A DNA stretch of 64,000 nucleotides, taken from the IMG/VR virus record IMGVR_UViG_3300046501_000082, positions 28,875-92,874 of that record. The stretch is one strand, 5' to 3'. A program made the position numbers and the translations under genes. The notes beneath the pieces were generated by a model. That model had not been told where the DNA came from and did not search any database. It was given only the letters and a program-made list of their open reading frames with translations. Origin of the DNA: a virus. This document shows positions 41,775 through 49,529 of this stretch, piece by piece. Positions within the stretch are counted from its first letter, which is position 1, and the number at the start of each line of letters is the position of its first letter.

Positions 41775-42057
41775 AATTTAGTTTACTACCCTCCTGTCGT
41801 TTACCATAATAGTATGCTTCCTCTGTTCGTTGCATAAAGATTCTGTCTAGCTCATCTGGATAGTACTGTTTCACATGCTCTGCTTTCCAACCGGTGATCT
41901 TCTCAGCCAAACGCTTCTCTGTCTCATTCATGTGTACAGTTCCTTTTTGAAACTCCCACTCAGCTCTGTAAGAGCAATGAATCGAATGCCATTTAGGTTC
42001 AGCACGGTCTATGCCACAGTTACACCACATAGATTGAATTAGTTCTTCAGTTGTCAC
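41767..42057 (-). CDS. Hypothetical Cys/His protein
   Basis: 96 aa. WCNCGIDRAEPKWHSIHC offers metal ligands; the rest is helical. Overlaps neighbours at both ends. Confidence 0.6.
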   Translation of the reverse strand: MTTEELIQSMWCNCGIDRAEPKWHSIHCSYRAEWEFQKGTVHMNETEKRLAEKITGWKAEHVKQYYPDELDRIFMQRTEEAYYYGKRQEGSKLNYD

Positions 42058-42602
42058 AGATCCAACTCCTTAGCCATACCATAAACCATTGTCTTCACTT
42101 CCTCAGCACTAGACTGCACATCCGTACCATCTACTAATCGCATCAAGAACCCTTTAGGGTATGTAGCCTCTGTCTCAAGCCCTAAAGCAACACCAGCAAC
42201 CAACCCTGCCATATCCATTCCTGTCTGACCTCCACTTACAACCTTTGTAATAGGCCAGTGTGTATTTACAAGCTTTAATATATCATACACATACTGGTTA
42301 GCTTCTTTCTGTGTCACACCTTTCTTTTGTAAAGTGTAGATACTATTACCTGCGATGTTCACAGTGTGACAGTCATATTTCTTAAGCATCGAATATAACT
42401 TACGTGCGGGTATGGCTTCATCCCAGAAGATGATATTGAATTCTTGCTGTACAATCTTACCCTTTGCGGCCTTGTGCGTAAGACGTTCTCCTGCTGTGTT
42501 GAAGTCTACAGCAATAGCCAGCGTACACCCCTGAGCTGCATTGTGGTATGTGCGAGGTGCATAGCTTTGACTCTTGTGTTCATTTACAGTTAGAGTATTC
42601 AT
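42054..42602 (-). CDS. SLOG-fold protein (YpsA-like)
   Basis: 182 aa. The C-terminal half contains VVSGGQTGMDMAGLVAGVALGLETEATYPKG split by known spacing: SGGQTG-x-D-x-A is the YpsA/DUF2493-type nucleotide-binding signature of the SLOG superfamily. The N-terminal half (LAIAVDFNTAGERLTHKAAK) may be a second small domain. SLOG proteins bind nucleotides or NAD-derived signals, so it could affect nucleotide metabolism or host signalling (inference). Confidence 0.65.
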   Translation of the reverse strand: MNTLTVNEHKSQSYAPRTYHNAAQGCTLAIAVDFNTAGERLTHKAAKGKIVQQEFNIIFWDEAIPARKLYSMLKKYDCHTVNIAGNSIYTLQKKGVTQKEANQYVYDILKLVNTHWPITKVVSGGQTGMDMAGLVAGVALGLETEATYPKGFLMRLVDGTDVQSSAEEVKTMVYGMAKELDL

Positions 42603-42811
42603 TCCGACTCCTCCCCATAAGTTTTAAAAGATTCCCAACCCCTCTTGTTTGCCTCTTCAATCCTAATAGCTTCTAGGCTAATTGCAAGCTGTCGTATTAC
42701 ATCGTTCCCTGCAAGATTGTGGAAGAGAGAAATAGCCCCCTCAAGTCTGGACATATCTTCATCAGATAGATATTTCTTTGCAGAAGATAGCATTTCCTCA
42801 TACTTACTCAC
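42599..42811 (-). CDS. Small helical protein
   Basis: 70 aa, MSKYEEMLSSAKKYLSDEDM; helical. Coupled to both neighbours. Confidence 0.6.
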   Translation of the reverse strand: MSKYEEMLSSAKKYLSDEDMSRLEGAISLFHNLAGNDVIRQLAISLEAIRIEEANKRGWESFKTYGEESE

Positions 42812-43128
42812 CTAGGCCACTCCGTACACGTCATTCTATTCCTTGTCAAAGCTGCTTCAAGGTTCTTCTGGTCTCTGTTCATAAACAACCTACCAAACCA
42901 CGTTGTAGGCAACCTTGTGGAAATCAATACATCTGGATACAGAACACCTCTTTCCGTATACCAGTCCACTGTATTGGCTTCATTCACTCGTGTAAGCCCT
43001 CTGTACTCTCTCATTGGAGGAGCACTGACTATCTTAAGATGAGGTACAAGCTCTTTACTGTAAGAGTAGTCACTGCATAATGGACAGTCTGGTGGTGGTT
43101 TATGGCAATTACAGATATGACAACTCAT
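42808..43128 (-). CDS. Cys-rich hypothetical protein
   Basis: 106 aa from the ATG at 43128 (GGGGAGAG upstream). MSCHICNCHKPPPDCPLC could bind zinc; the rest unassigned. Confidence 0.65.
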   Translation of the reverse strand: MSCHICNCHKPPPDCPLCSDYSYSKELVPHLKIVSAPPMREYRGLTRVNEANTVDWYTERGVLYPDVLISTRLPTTWFGRLFMNRDQKNLEAALTRNRMTCTEWPR

Positions 43129-43307
43129 TGTTCTCTCCCCTCCAAACATCCCGCCCCAAGTCTATTCCCAAACACACTAGGAATCATGACTGTAAAATAC
43201 TGACCCTCTCTTTTCATACATGTCTCCATCACTTGTCTGTAATCATCTGAACTAGGAGAACAGCCCACCATAAAGGTTAGTGCAGCCATAATACAAATAA
43301 TCTTCAT
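43125..43307 (-). CDS. Small lipoprotein
   Basis: 60 aa from the ATG at 43307 (GGGAGAAGG upstream). MKIICIMAALTFMVGCSPSS is a lipoprotein signal with a lipobox (FMVGC). The mature part has two more Cys. Could be a membrane-exposed exclusion or lysis-accessory protein; unproven. Confidence 0.7.
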   Translation of the reverse strand: MKIICIMAALTFMVGCSPSSDDYRQVMETCMKREGQYFTVMIPSVFGNRLGAGCLEGREQ

Positions 43308-43555
43308 ACCTTCTCCCAATACCCCGTATCACATTGTAGCTTGTGCATCCCAATCATCAAACACTCCTCACACATACCTTTTGGATACTTATCATAACAC
43401 AAATCCTCCTCAGCAACATAGTAAACTCTCTGCATATCGAATTCTGGACGAAAGGCTGTTGCCCCTGTTGATTTGTGTGTGCCACAATCCCACCCCTTTG
43501 TCCATTCTCTTGGGTAATTGTTATACACTTGAATAAGTGCCCAGCATTCGTACAT
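43304..43555 (-). CDS. Cys/Trp-rich hypothetical protein
   Basis: 83 aa, WALIQVYNNYPREWTKGWDC...CEECLMIG. Coupled to the lipoprotein gene. Unknown. Confidence 0.6.
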   Translation of the reverse strand: MYECWALIQVYNNYPREWTKGWDCGTHKSTGATAFRPEFDMQRVYYVAEEDLCYDKYPKGMCEECLMIGMHKLQCDTGYWEKV

Positions 43556-43556
43556 T

Positions 43557-43637
43557 TTAGTAGCTCCTACAAGCGATACTTAGGACAGTCAGAAAGACAA
43601 TTGACCATAGTATTAGAAATCCGAATAAGTAAATCAT
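43557..43637 (-). CDS. 26-residue membrane peptide
   Basis: MIYLFGFLILWSIVFLTVLS is one membrane helix. A strong GGAGG lies before the ATG. Confidence 0.55.
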   Translation of the reverse strand: MIYLFGFLILWSIVFLTVLSIACRSY

Positions 43638-43700
43638 ATTTTACCTCCATTGTGCAAGTATTATGGCAGTATAGTGTGTAAAGTGAAAGAATAGTTGCAC

Positions 43701-44363
43701 TTAATTTATTTTAACAATAGTCAATTTACCACCTTTGAAGCAAGCGCCCGTATCAATGTAATGAACATTACCTAGAATCTCTGGATTATTCATCGGCGTA
43801 TGCCCAACAAACAGTTTATGTAGGCCAACTACATGAGATTTGTCTTTATACTCAACCTTAGTGCGTGCCCACATAGCGACAGCATCGAATCGTTCTTTAT
43901 TGCTTTCATACATAGATTTAAATAGATTCCAATCTCCGAGTGGGCACTCTGCATGGATAATACCTATCAATCCTCGATCAGTTTCAACTTCAATAGCGAG
44001 AGGTAGCTCTTTCATTTCTAGTGAGTAGCATTGTTGTTCAACTTCTGGTAAACCATATAGCCACATTCCTCCATTTATAGCGTGGCTCCCACAAGCATTA
44101 CTATCATTACCAGCTTCAACGGAGTCAATAACCATTTGTTCATGATTGCCACGTACAGCATGAAACCAAGGCTTACGAAGCCAATCCCAGAATTCTTCTG
44201 ATTCAGGACCACGATCTACCAAATCCCCTACAGAAAACAAGCGGTCGTTCACTTCATCAAAACCTATTTTATCAAGCTCTGTTTGCAGCAGAGTGAACAT
44301 TCCATGGATATCTCCAACCACATAGTCTGTACCTCGTGCGTTTCTCTCAAAATGTTTAATCAT
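43701..44363 (-). CDS. Serine/threonine protein phosphatase (lambda-phosphatase type)
   Basis: 220 aa. The PPP signature triad is present: VVGDIHGMF, SVGDLVDRGPES and VRGNHEQM, with a later GHTPM. Length equals lambda phosphatase (221). Binds two metals and dephosphorylates proteins; the target in the host is unknown. Own promoter upstream. Confidence 0.9.
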   Translation of the reverse strand: MIKHFERNARGTDYVVGDIHGMFTLLQTELDKIGFDEVNDRLFSVGDLVDRGPESEEFWDWLRKPWFHAVRGNHEQMVIDSVEAGNDSNACGSHAINGGMWLYGLPEVEQQCYSLEMKELPLAIEVETDRGLIGIIHAECPLGDWNLFKSMYESNKERFDAVAMWARTKVEYKDKSHVVGLHKLFVGHTPMNNPEILGNVHYIDTGACFKGGKLTIVKIN

Positions 44364-44387
44364 ATCTTTCTCCTCCGTGTGTATTAT

Positions 44388-44416
44388 ATTGTACTAGGAA
44401 CTTCGAGTTGTGTAAA
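44388..44416 (-). promoter_or_regulatory. Promoter of the phosphatase gene
   Basis: Minus strand TTTACA (44416-44411), 17 bases, TACAAT (44393-44388), followed by GGAGGAG and the phosphatase ATG. Confidence 0.75.
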
Positions 44417-44484
44417 GGCATACAATGCCCCTCCTAAACAGAGAACGCAATTATATACCCTGTTTTCTACACTACTAACTACCT

Positions 44485-44883
44485 TTAGCTCTTATTTTTA
44501 AGCTCTTTCTGAACTGGATATACATGATTGTGTGATTTAATGTCCTGTACTTCCTCTAAATACAGTCCAACTAGCCCAACAGCGGACAGTTTAGGGTTGG
44601 CACTTACAAACTCTTTCAAAGTGCTGAATCCAGTTGCCTGAACAAATAGGTTAATGTCTACACCTACTTTCTTAGCAACACGTTTTACATATTTAGTCTC
44701 TGAAGCTGGTTTCCACCACAAAGGAAGCTTTACTCCCAAAGATGAAGCCAATTCCGACCATAGTGGTTTGTCCACGTATTCAGTTTTAATATTCTCTAGT
44801 GCCCATTGCTGATCAGCTTTACGCTTGATGGCTGCATTAGCTCGATCTTCATCAGTCATTCGTGTCAGATGTGCTGTGTTCAT
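44485..44883 (-). CDS. Hypothetical protein
   Basis: 132 aa, MNTAHLTRMTDEDRANAAIK; helical, basic. PLWSELASSLGVKLPLWW is a recognisable phage-type segment without known role. Confidence 0.6.
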   Translation of the reverse strand: MNTAHLTRMTDEDRANAAIKRKADQQWALENIKTEYVDKPLWSELASSLGVKLPLWWKPASETKYVKRVAKKVGVDINLFVQATGFSTLKEFVSANPKLSAVGLVGLYLEEVQDIKSHNHVYPVQKELKNKS

Positions 44884-45050
44884 TCTTTCTCTCCAATCTC
44901 AATCAACTGTTTGATTTCATTCAAAGCATTCTTAATATGCTCATTCTCATCAATCTTCAACTCTTTAGAAATACGCTGCATACGTTTATTGATTTTGTGT
45001 AGATCTTTTAAGGATAATTTAAGGCTATCTAGTAGTTGTTTCTTAGTCAT
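44880..45050 (-). CDS. Small coiled-coil protein
   Basis: 56 aa, TKKQLLDSLKLSLKDLHKIN; a heptad helix throughout. ATGA overlap with the next gene. Confidence 0.6.
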   Translation of the reverse strand: MTKKQLLDSLKLSLKDLHKINKRMQRISKELKIDENEHIKNALNEIKQLIEIGEKE

Positions 45051-45205
45051 AGTCCCAACCTCTCTTTATACATTTTAATCTCTTGTTCTAACTCCACCAT
45101 CCTCTTACGTTTCTCAATGTTTAGGATGACAGCTTCAGAATGTCCTTTTGAGTCGTAATAATCAGGATGCTGTCTGATCCAATTTGCTTCCCAATCTTCA
45201 GTCAA
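45047..45205 (-). CDS. Small helical protein
   Basis: 52 aa from the TTG at 45205 (AAGGAG upstream, inside the end of the HD gene). Heptad C-terminus (RKRMVELEQEIKMYKERL). Confidence 0.55.
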   Translation of the reverse strand: MTEDWEANWIRQHPDYYDSKGHSEAVILNIEKRKRMVELEQEIKMYKERLGL

Positions 45206-45725
45206 GACCAAGCTCCTTCTTGGCATCCTTCACGATCTGCTGAGCTTGTGCATACAAGGTAGCATCACCTTCAGTCAGCACTTCAAGTAGCAATTCTTTC
45301 TCTTTGATATACACTCTTGCAAAGTCTTTGTCGTGTTCACAGATCGACTTGCTGTTTGAGATTAGGTCAGCAAGCTTGATTGTCTTAGCCTCTGGTGAGG
45401 CTTGTGCAGTATGTTGGCGATCAATCTCTTTACGTTTGGCACGATTACCATCTTCTGGCTTGGATACATCACTCAAATCATCTACAAGGGATGCAATCCA
45501 ACTGCCAAACTCCTTGTAAATTTCTTGATTACTAACACCGCAGTCCTCCTGCACATCATGTATAAGGGCAGCACAATGCATTGCAATATACTCAGGCTCT
45601 AAAGACCTCACAATCTGCATAACTTCAATTGGATGATTTATGTAGGGTTCAAAAGTATATTTTCTAGTCTGACCTTTGTGTTTAAGCGTTGCGAACAACA
45701 AAGCTTTTTCTACTAGTGGTTTCAT
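45198..45725 (-). CDS. HD-domain alarmone-hydrolase-like protein (SpoT/MESH1 type)
   Basis: 175 aa. KHKGQTRKYTFEPYINHPIEV, CAALIHDVQED and LADLISNSKS reproduce the H...HD...ED...D metal-binding pattern of SpoT/MESH1 ppGpp hydrolases. No synthetase domain follows. By family it would degrade (p)ppGpp, which could keep host transcription and translation active. It is the first gene after a combined terminator/promoter. Confidence 0.8.
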   Translation of the reverse strand: MKPLVEKALLFATLKHKGQTRKYTFEPYINHPIEVMQIVRSLEPEYIAMHCAALIHDVQEDCGVSNQEIYKEFGSWIASLVDDLSDVSKPEDGNRAKRKEIDRQHTAQASPEAKTIKLADLISNSKSICEHDKDFARVYIKEKELLLEVLTEGDATLYAQAQQIVKDAKKELGLD

Positions 45726-45753
45726 CGTCTATCTCCTGTAAATTAGTAAATAA

Positions 45754-45795
45754 AGGATAACAAAAAGACGGCCTAGGAGCAACCCCAAGCCGTCT
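45754..45795 (-). promoter_or_regulatory. Terminator overlapping the HD-gene promoter
   Basis: Minus strand AGACGGC...GCCGTCT hairpin, then TTTTTG. TTGCTC in the loop (45782-45777), 17 bases, TATCCT (45759-45754). Confidence 0.6.
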
Positions 45796-45806
45796 ATATA
45801 AATTTA

Positions 45807-45995
45807 TCATTCATCTGATTCAAATAGCAAAAATCTATTTGTCTCGTAATATTCATAAAGCATATCGGATACATCTCTGTCTGACCAATTCTATCCAATA
45901 TTTATTTCAACATGCTTTTGTGAGCCAAGCTCCATAACAGAAGTGTGCTCAAGCCAGTTCCAGCCTCCATTTTCAAATAACACTACAGTAGTCAT
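45807..45995 (-). pseudogene. Small gene with an in-frame amber codon
   Basis: Starts ATG at 45995, overlapping the previous TAA by one base. After 34 codons there is a TAG at 45893-45891; the same frame then stays open for 27 more protein-like codons (NWSDRDVSDMLYEYYETN...) to TGA at 45807, just before the terminator. Either a broken 62-residue gene, amber readthrough, or a truncated 34-aa product. Confidence 0.5.
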
Positions 45996-46411
45996 TAGAT
46001 TTCTCCAAGATACAACGCTTGAGCTACCAAAGATGTGAATGTCACCATGTGGTTCTGGCAGATAATCTTTTTATTCTTACGGGAATATTGAAGCTTTGCA
46101 GTTTGCACAAGCTTTGCTTTATGTGCAGATAGAAGCTCATCAACACTAATCTTTTCTTTAGGAAATGAGAAATCCCAAGCTTTAGGGTTTGTATTGTGTA
46201 AATAAATAGCAGTGCTGAAGCTAATCTTACCAACTCCTTCATGAAAACCGTGTCGTACACTGTAGAATCCCGGAGCTTCATGTATGAATTCATATGGTGT
46301 ATACTTAAAACCTAGCACATTCATAAAAGCAACTACTGAGTTGACTTGACACTGCTTAGTGTCTTTAATTTTAAATTCATTTCCTTCGCTGTCGTAGCCA
46401 ATACCGATCAT
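45995..46411 (-). CDS. Hypothetical protein
   Basis: 138 aa. KQCQVNSVVAFMNVLGF and a C-terminal VAQALYLGEI parallel the peptidase-like neighbour at 46830-47237, so it may be a diverged relative lacking obvious catalytic His/Asp. Uncertain. Confidence 0.6.
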   Translation of the reverse strand: MIGIGYDSEGNEFKIKDTKQCQVNSVVAFMNVLGFKYTPYEFIHEAPGFYSVRHGFHEGVGKISFSTAIYLHNTNPKAWDFSFPKEKISVDELLSAHKAKLVQTAKLQYSRKNKKIICQNHMVTFTSLVAQALYLGEI

Positions 46412-46421
46412 TTGGTTTCTC

Positions 46422-46829
46422 CTAAATCTTTAATGTTGGAATTCCGTGTTTCTTCAAATACTCAATACCATCTGAAGACCTATAATCATGCCTGTAAAAT
46501 ACTTTCTCAATCCCAGCTTCAACCAATTCTACACTACATGCAAGACATGGGCAATGGCTTACGAACAGTGTTGAACCAATACTTGTTTCTGTAGATTTCC
46601 TAAGCTTATCCAGACATGCAATCTCACTATGCCTTACTGCTTGGGTAGTTTGCCCCAATTCATCTTCACATTTGTTCGTGTGCCATCCTGCACGAGTACC
46701 GTTTGTGCCTAAAGCAATGATATTATCATTCTTGTAAAGTAAGCTACCTACTTTCAAGCGTGTGGCTTCACTAGTCTCTCCAAACCTGCACGCCATGTCC
46801 ATAAGAGCTTGTAAATATTTCTCCTTCAC
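46422..46829 (-). CDS. dCMP/cytidylate deaminase
   Basis: 135 aa. VRHSEIACL (HxE) and HCPCLACSVEL (PCxxC) are the zinc and proton-shuttle motifs of the cytidine/deoxycytidylate deaminase family. Converts dCMP to dUMP, the substrate of ThyX encoded at 7034-7903. Confidence 0.88.
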   Translation of the reverse strand: MKEKYLQALMDMACRFGETSEATRLKVGSLLYKNDNIIALGTNGTRAGWHTNKCEDELGQTTQAVRHSEIACLDKLRKSTETSIGSTLFVSHCPCLACSVELVEAGIEKVFYRHDYRSSDGIEYLKKHGIPTLKI

Positions 46830-47237
46830 TTAAATCTCCCCTTCCAAATAAACCCTAGCTGCAAATGTGACATACCTTCTAGGTCCGTCTTTGTAGTCAT
46901 ACACAATCCCATCCTTAACACAAAGTGCATGACCTCTGACCAGAATATAATACCTACCCTTATTGTGTTTCTCACAGAAAGCTCTTAGATTTATTCTTTC
47001 TGTCTTACCGTAAGGTCCGATCTTTATTTTAGCTTTCTTGCAACTATTCAAAGCATTATAGATATCTTTACTCATCATTCCTTTACGGTTTATCCGTCCG
47101 TGTCTTTTTAGCCAACTGTGAGCAGATTCATAAGAGCAATCAAATGTATTTACCCAAGCCTTCACTGTGCAATCATTGTGTTCTTTAAGAGCTTTACTTT
47201 TACTTATCAAATCCTCCGAGTATTTTATGTATTCCAT
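46830..47237 (-). CDS. Papain-fold/C39-like cysteine peptidase candidate
   Basis: 135 aa. NDCTVKAWVNTFDCSYESAH places a Cys at a helix start. GRYYILVRGHALCVKDGIVYDY supplies His and Asp/Asn in the order Cys-His-Asp. This NDCTV-RA/RGHA pattern is common in phage peptidase-like proteins of unknown target. Confidence 0.65.
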   Translation of the reverse strand: MEYIKYSEDLISKSKALKEHNDCTVKAWVNTFDCSYESAHSWLKRHGRINRKGMMSKDIYNALNSCKKAKIKIGPYGKTERINLRAFCEKHNKGRYYILVRGHALCVKDGIVYDYKDGPRRYVTFAARVYLEGEI

Positions 47238-47246
47238 GAATAACTC

Positions 47247-47546
47247 CTAATATGTTTTCTGTCCTTTACGTGTAGCAGTTCCTGTACAACTAAGGCCACC
47301 ACTCTCCAATTTACTCTTTGTCACTTGGTTCTTTGTTGCAATAACTTTATATTTCCCCTTCGGCGGGTAGTTCAAATCCACCCACTCTTGGCACTCTTCA
47401 CGTTTACTGCTGTGAAGCATAATGATCTGAAGGGCTGTCTTCACATAGAATGCAGCACTAGGAATATAGTCATAAGCAATGAAGTCTTCGTATTCGACAA
47501 CTGAAGTACGTAACTCTTTCTTTTTAGATTCACTCGTACCCGTCAT
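47247..47546 (-). CDS. Hypothetical protein
   Basis: 99 aa. Ends SCTGTATRKGQKTY; the middle carries YVKTALQIIMLHSSKREEC. Seen-looking phage pattern, no function known to me. Confidence 0.6.
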   Translation of the reverse strand: MTGTSESKKKELRTSVVEYEDFIAYDYIPSAAFYVKTALQIIMLHSSKREECQEWVDLNYPPKGKYKVIATKNQVTKSKLESGGLSCTGTATRKGQKTY

Positions 47547-47670
47547 AAAGATTCTCCTGTTGTTCTAAATAGACATCAATCTTCGAATCTTCATCATCCA
47601 GAATATCTTCTTCCAACTCTTCGTAATACTTTTCAAGCTCGTCATCCAAGAACGAATCGTAATCACTCAT
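47530..47670 (-). CDS. Small acidic protein
   Basis: 46 aa, MSDYDSFLDDELEKYYEELE; extremely acidic. Overlaps both neighbours. Confidence 0.55.
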   Translation of the reverse strand: MSDYDSFLDDELEKYYEELEEDILDDEDSKIDVYLEQQENLYDGYE

Positions 47671-47803
47671 AATCAATACTCTCTAAAATACTAGAAATCA
47701 TGTCCTCTCCAAGTTCAGTTGTAGCATCTTCTAGGTCATGAAGAATCCAAGAAGAGATATTTGCATCATAACCGTCTTCTGTGCCTGTGTTAAATGAGTT
47801 CAT
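47663..47803 (-). CDS. Small acidic protein
   Basis: 46 aa, MNSFNTGTEDGYDANISSWI. Overlaps both neighbours. Unknown. Confidence 0.55.
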   Translation of the reverse strand: MNSFNTGTEDGYDANISSWILHDLEDATTELGEDMISSILESIDYE

Positions 47804-47955
47804 TCTTGTTCTTTCTCCAACTCAATTAACTGATTCAATACTACCAACATTGCATCTACATTCTCACGGGAGTATGTGACGCTGCTTTTACTCGCCTTCG
47901 CTGGATGATTGATAGCAGCATATAATTTGCAAAGCGCTTCATATTTAGAACTCAT
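47800..47955 (-). CDS. Small helical protein
   Basis: 51 aa, MSSKYEALCKLYAAINHPAK. Coupled by ATGA at both ends. Confidence 0.55.
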   Translation of the reverse strand: MSSKYEALCKLYAAINHPAKASKSSVTYSRENVDAMLVVLNQLIELEKEQE

Positions 47956-48131
47956 TCTTTATTCTCCACTTTCACAGGCCAAGGCCGTGCAAGAGCATAT
48001 TCTTGTGTGATGATAATTTTACCATCTACTTCTGTTTCTTTATCTTCAACGAGAACAGAGAATTGCTTAAGATCTTCAGCCTTAATTGTTTTGAGCAAAT
48101 TTGTCATTGATTTGTGATAGGTTTGGTACAT
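47952..48131 (-). CDS. Small hypothetical protein
   Basis: 59 aa, MYQTYHKSMTNLLKTIKAED. Coupled downstream. Unknown. Confidence 0.6.
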   Translation of the reverse strand: MYQTYHKSMTNLLKTIKAEDLKQFSVLVEDKETEVDGKIIITQEYALARPWPVKVENKE

Positions 48132-48142
48132 AAATATTCCCC

Positions 48143-48262
48143 TTAGTCAATACATTGTGAAATTAGGTCTAATTCTAGCCACTCATTTGGTTCAATGCTG
48201 AATGAGGGTTCAACAGTGGCTAGGTAGTCTTCTTGGTAGTCGTTGGTTTCAAGGTTTTCCAT
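48143..48262 (-). CDS. Small acidic peptide
   Basis: 39 aa, MENLETNDYQEDYLATVEPS. AAGGTTTTCC-side ribosome site is weak. Confidence 0.45.
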   Translation of the reverse strand: MENLETNDYQEDYLATVEPSFSIEPNEWLELDLISQCID

Positions 48263-48267
48263 ATTTA

Positions 48268-48486
48268 TTACCATGAACCATAGTCTGTGAGTGACACACC
48301 GATTCCAAGTTCAGGACATTCAATAGATGAAGCCTGACCAATACCACTTCCGATTGAAAATATATAGTCGAATGTCAAGACTTTCATATCTGCATCTGAA
48401 TTAGCAGCGTAGCCCATAATTTTATGGCACATAGCTTTAAAGTCTTCTGCTGACTTTACCTCTATTTCATTCAATTCAAATTTCAT
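48268..48486 (-). CDS. Small hypothetical protein
   Basis: 72 aa from the ATG at 48486 (GGAGAGAG upstream). MKFELNEIEVKSAEDFKAMC. Unknown. Confidence 0.65.
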   Translation of the reverse strand: MKFELNEIEVKSAEDFKAMCHKIMGYAANSDADMKVLTFDYIFSIGSGIGQASSIECPELGIGVSLTDYGSW

Positions 48487-48554
48487 TAATACTCTCTCCT
48501 GTGTGTTTGTCATGTGCTGCTAAGTTTAAGCCAGCACATTGGTTTGTGCAAGTG

Positions 48555-48764
48555 TTATTTTAATACAAGCTCTAAATTACGAGATTTTCTATAGCAGTCC
48601 CCTGTTTCGGCAATAGGACGCACATAAAAAACCGAATCGTCAACGCCAATTTTAGCTTTAATTTTCTCATAAACCATATCAGCACCCTCTTGTGTGTACG
48701 GAATACGATACTCCTCTGTTGCCAATACCTCAAAATAAGCTTTCTGTAGCTTGTCAATTGTCAT
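48555..48764 (-). CDS. Small hypothetical protein
   Basis: 69 aa, MTIDKLQKAYFEVLATEEYR; GAGGAGAAAT upstream. Starts 2 bases after the ClpP-like stop. Confidence 0.65.
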   Translation of the reverse strand: MTIDKLQKAYFEVLATEEYRIPYTQEGADMVYEKIKAKIGVDDSVFYVRPIAETGDCYRKSRNLELVLK

Positions 48765-48765
48765 C

Positions 48766-49527
48766 TTATTTCTCCTCAATTACTTTTGGTGCCTTCTTGG
48801 CAGCGGTTGCAGACCGTTTCGCAGCATTATCAATCTTTTTCTGGTGTGCGTCAAGGGCTTTGGCTACGGCGTTTTCTACGATAGTGTCAATAGTTACCAT
48901 CTCTTCTTGTTCACCACACTCGGTGCAACCTTCTACACCGCAACCCTGTGCTTGGCGCGCTTCGTCAAAGACTTCTAACCGCTCCATGATTTCATCAGCA
49001 TTAAAGTAGTAGTCAGCACCCTTCAAAAGAGAATCAATCTCATCTGGCGTGAGGAAGTTTGAATATTCTTCACGTACCCGTGCATGTGTTTGTCGGCGTA
49101 AGAATTGGGATGCCTCAAACGTTTCAGATTCTTTGCCCCAATTGCCTCCACTTACCGTGTGGCTAAACCATTCTGCATACTTACTAACACCCCACGTATC
49201 GCACGCCAAGAATAAGAAAGTACACATTGAACCACAATCATGCTCAATAAAACCAATCGTTGTAGCTGGACACTCGTGAATAGCATTGATGATCTGATTA
49301 CCTGTACGAACCTGACCCCCGCCGCTGTTCAGCCTCAAGAAAAATTCATCAGCGGGTGAACAGGAGCGAAGAGCGTGGCACAAATCCATGTATTCTTCTG
49401 GATTACCAATCTCCCCTACCAAATAATAATCATAACGGATGTGATCATGATATTCAGTGACAAAGAGTTTGTTTGGTTCCATGAACGGCATAATCTTTGT
49501 GTCAGAGCTTGCAATAACTTTTTTCAT
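48766..49527 (-). CDS. ClpP/SppA-like serine protease
   Basis: 253 aa. LRLNSGGGQV is the oxyanion-side segment, HDCGSMCTFLFLACD holds the nucleophile Ser, and FSHTVSGG the His. Spacing fits ClpP-fold proteases. The C-terminal 60 residues are Lys/Ala-rich, with CGVEGCTECGEQEEM giving possible metal ligands. In phages such enzymes mature capsids, but this one lies next to phoH, away from the morphogenesis genes. Confidence 0.8.
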   Translation of the reverse strand: MKKVIASSDTKIMPFMEPNKLFVTEYHDHIRYDYYLVGEIGNPEEYMDLCHALRSCSPADEFFLRLNSGGGQVRTGNQIINAIHECPATTIGFIEHDCGSMCTFLFLACDTWGVSKYAEWFSHTVSGGNWGKESETFEASQFLRRQTHARVREEYSNFLTPDEIDSLLKGADYYFNADEIMERLEVFDEARQAQGCGVEGCTECGEQEEMVTIDTIVENAVAKALDAHQKKIDNAAKRSATAAKKAPKVIEEK

Positions 49528-49529
49528 AT

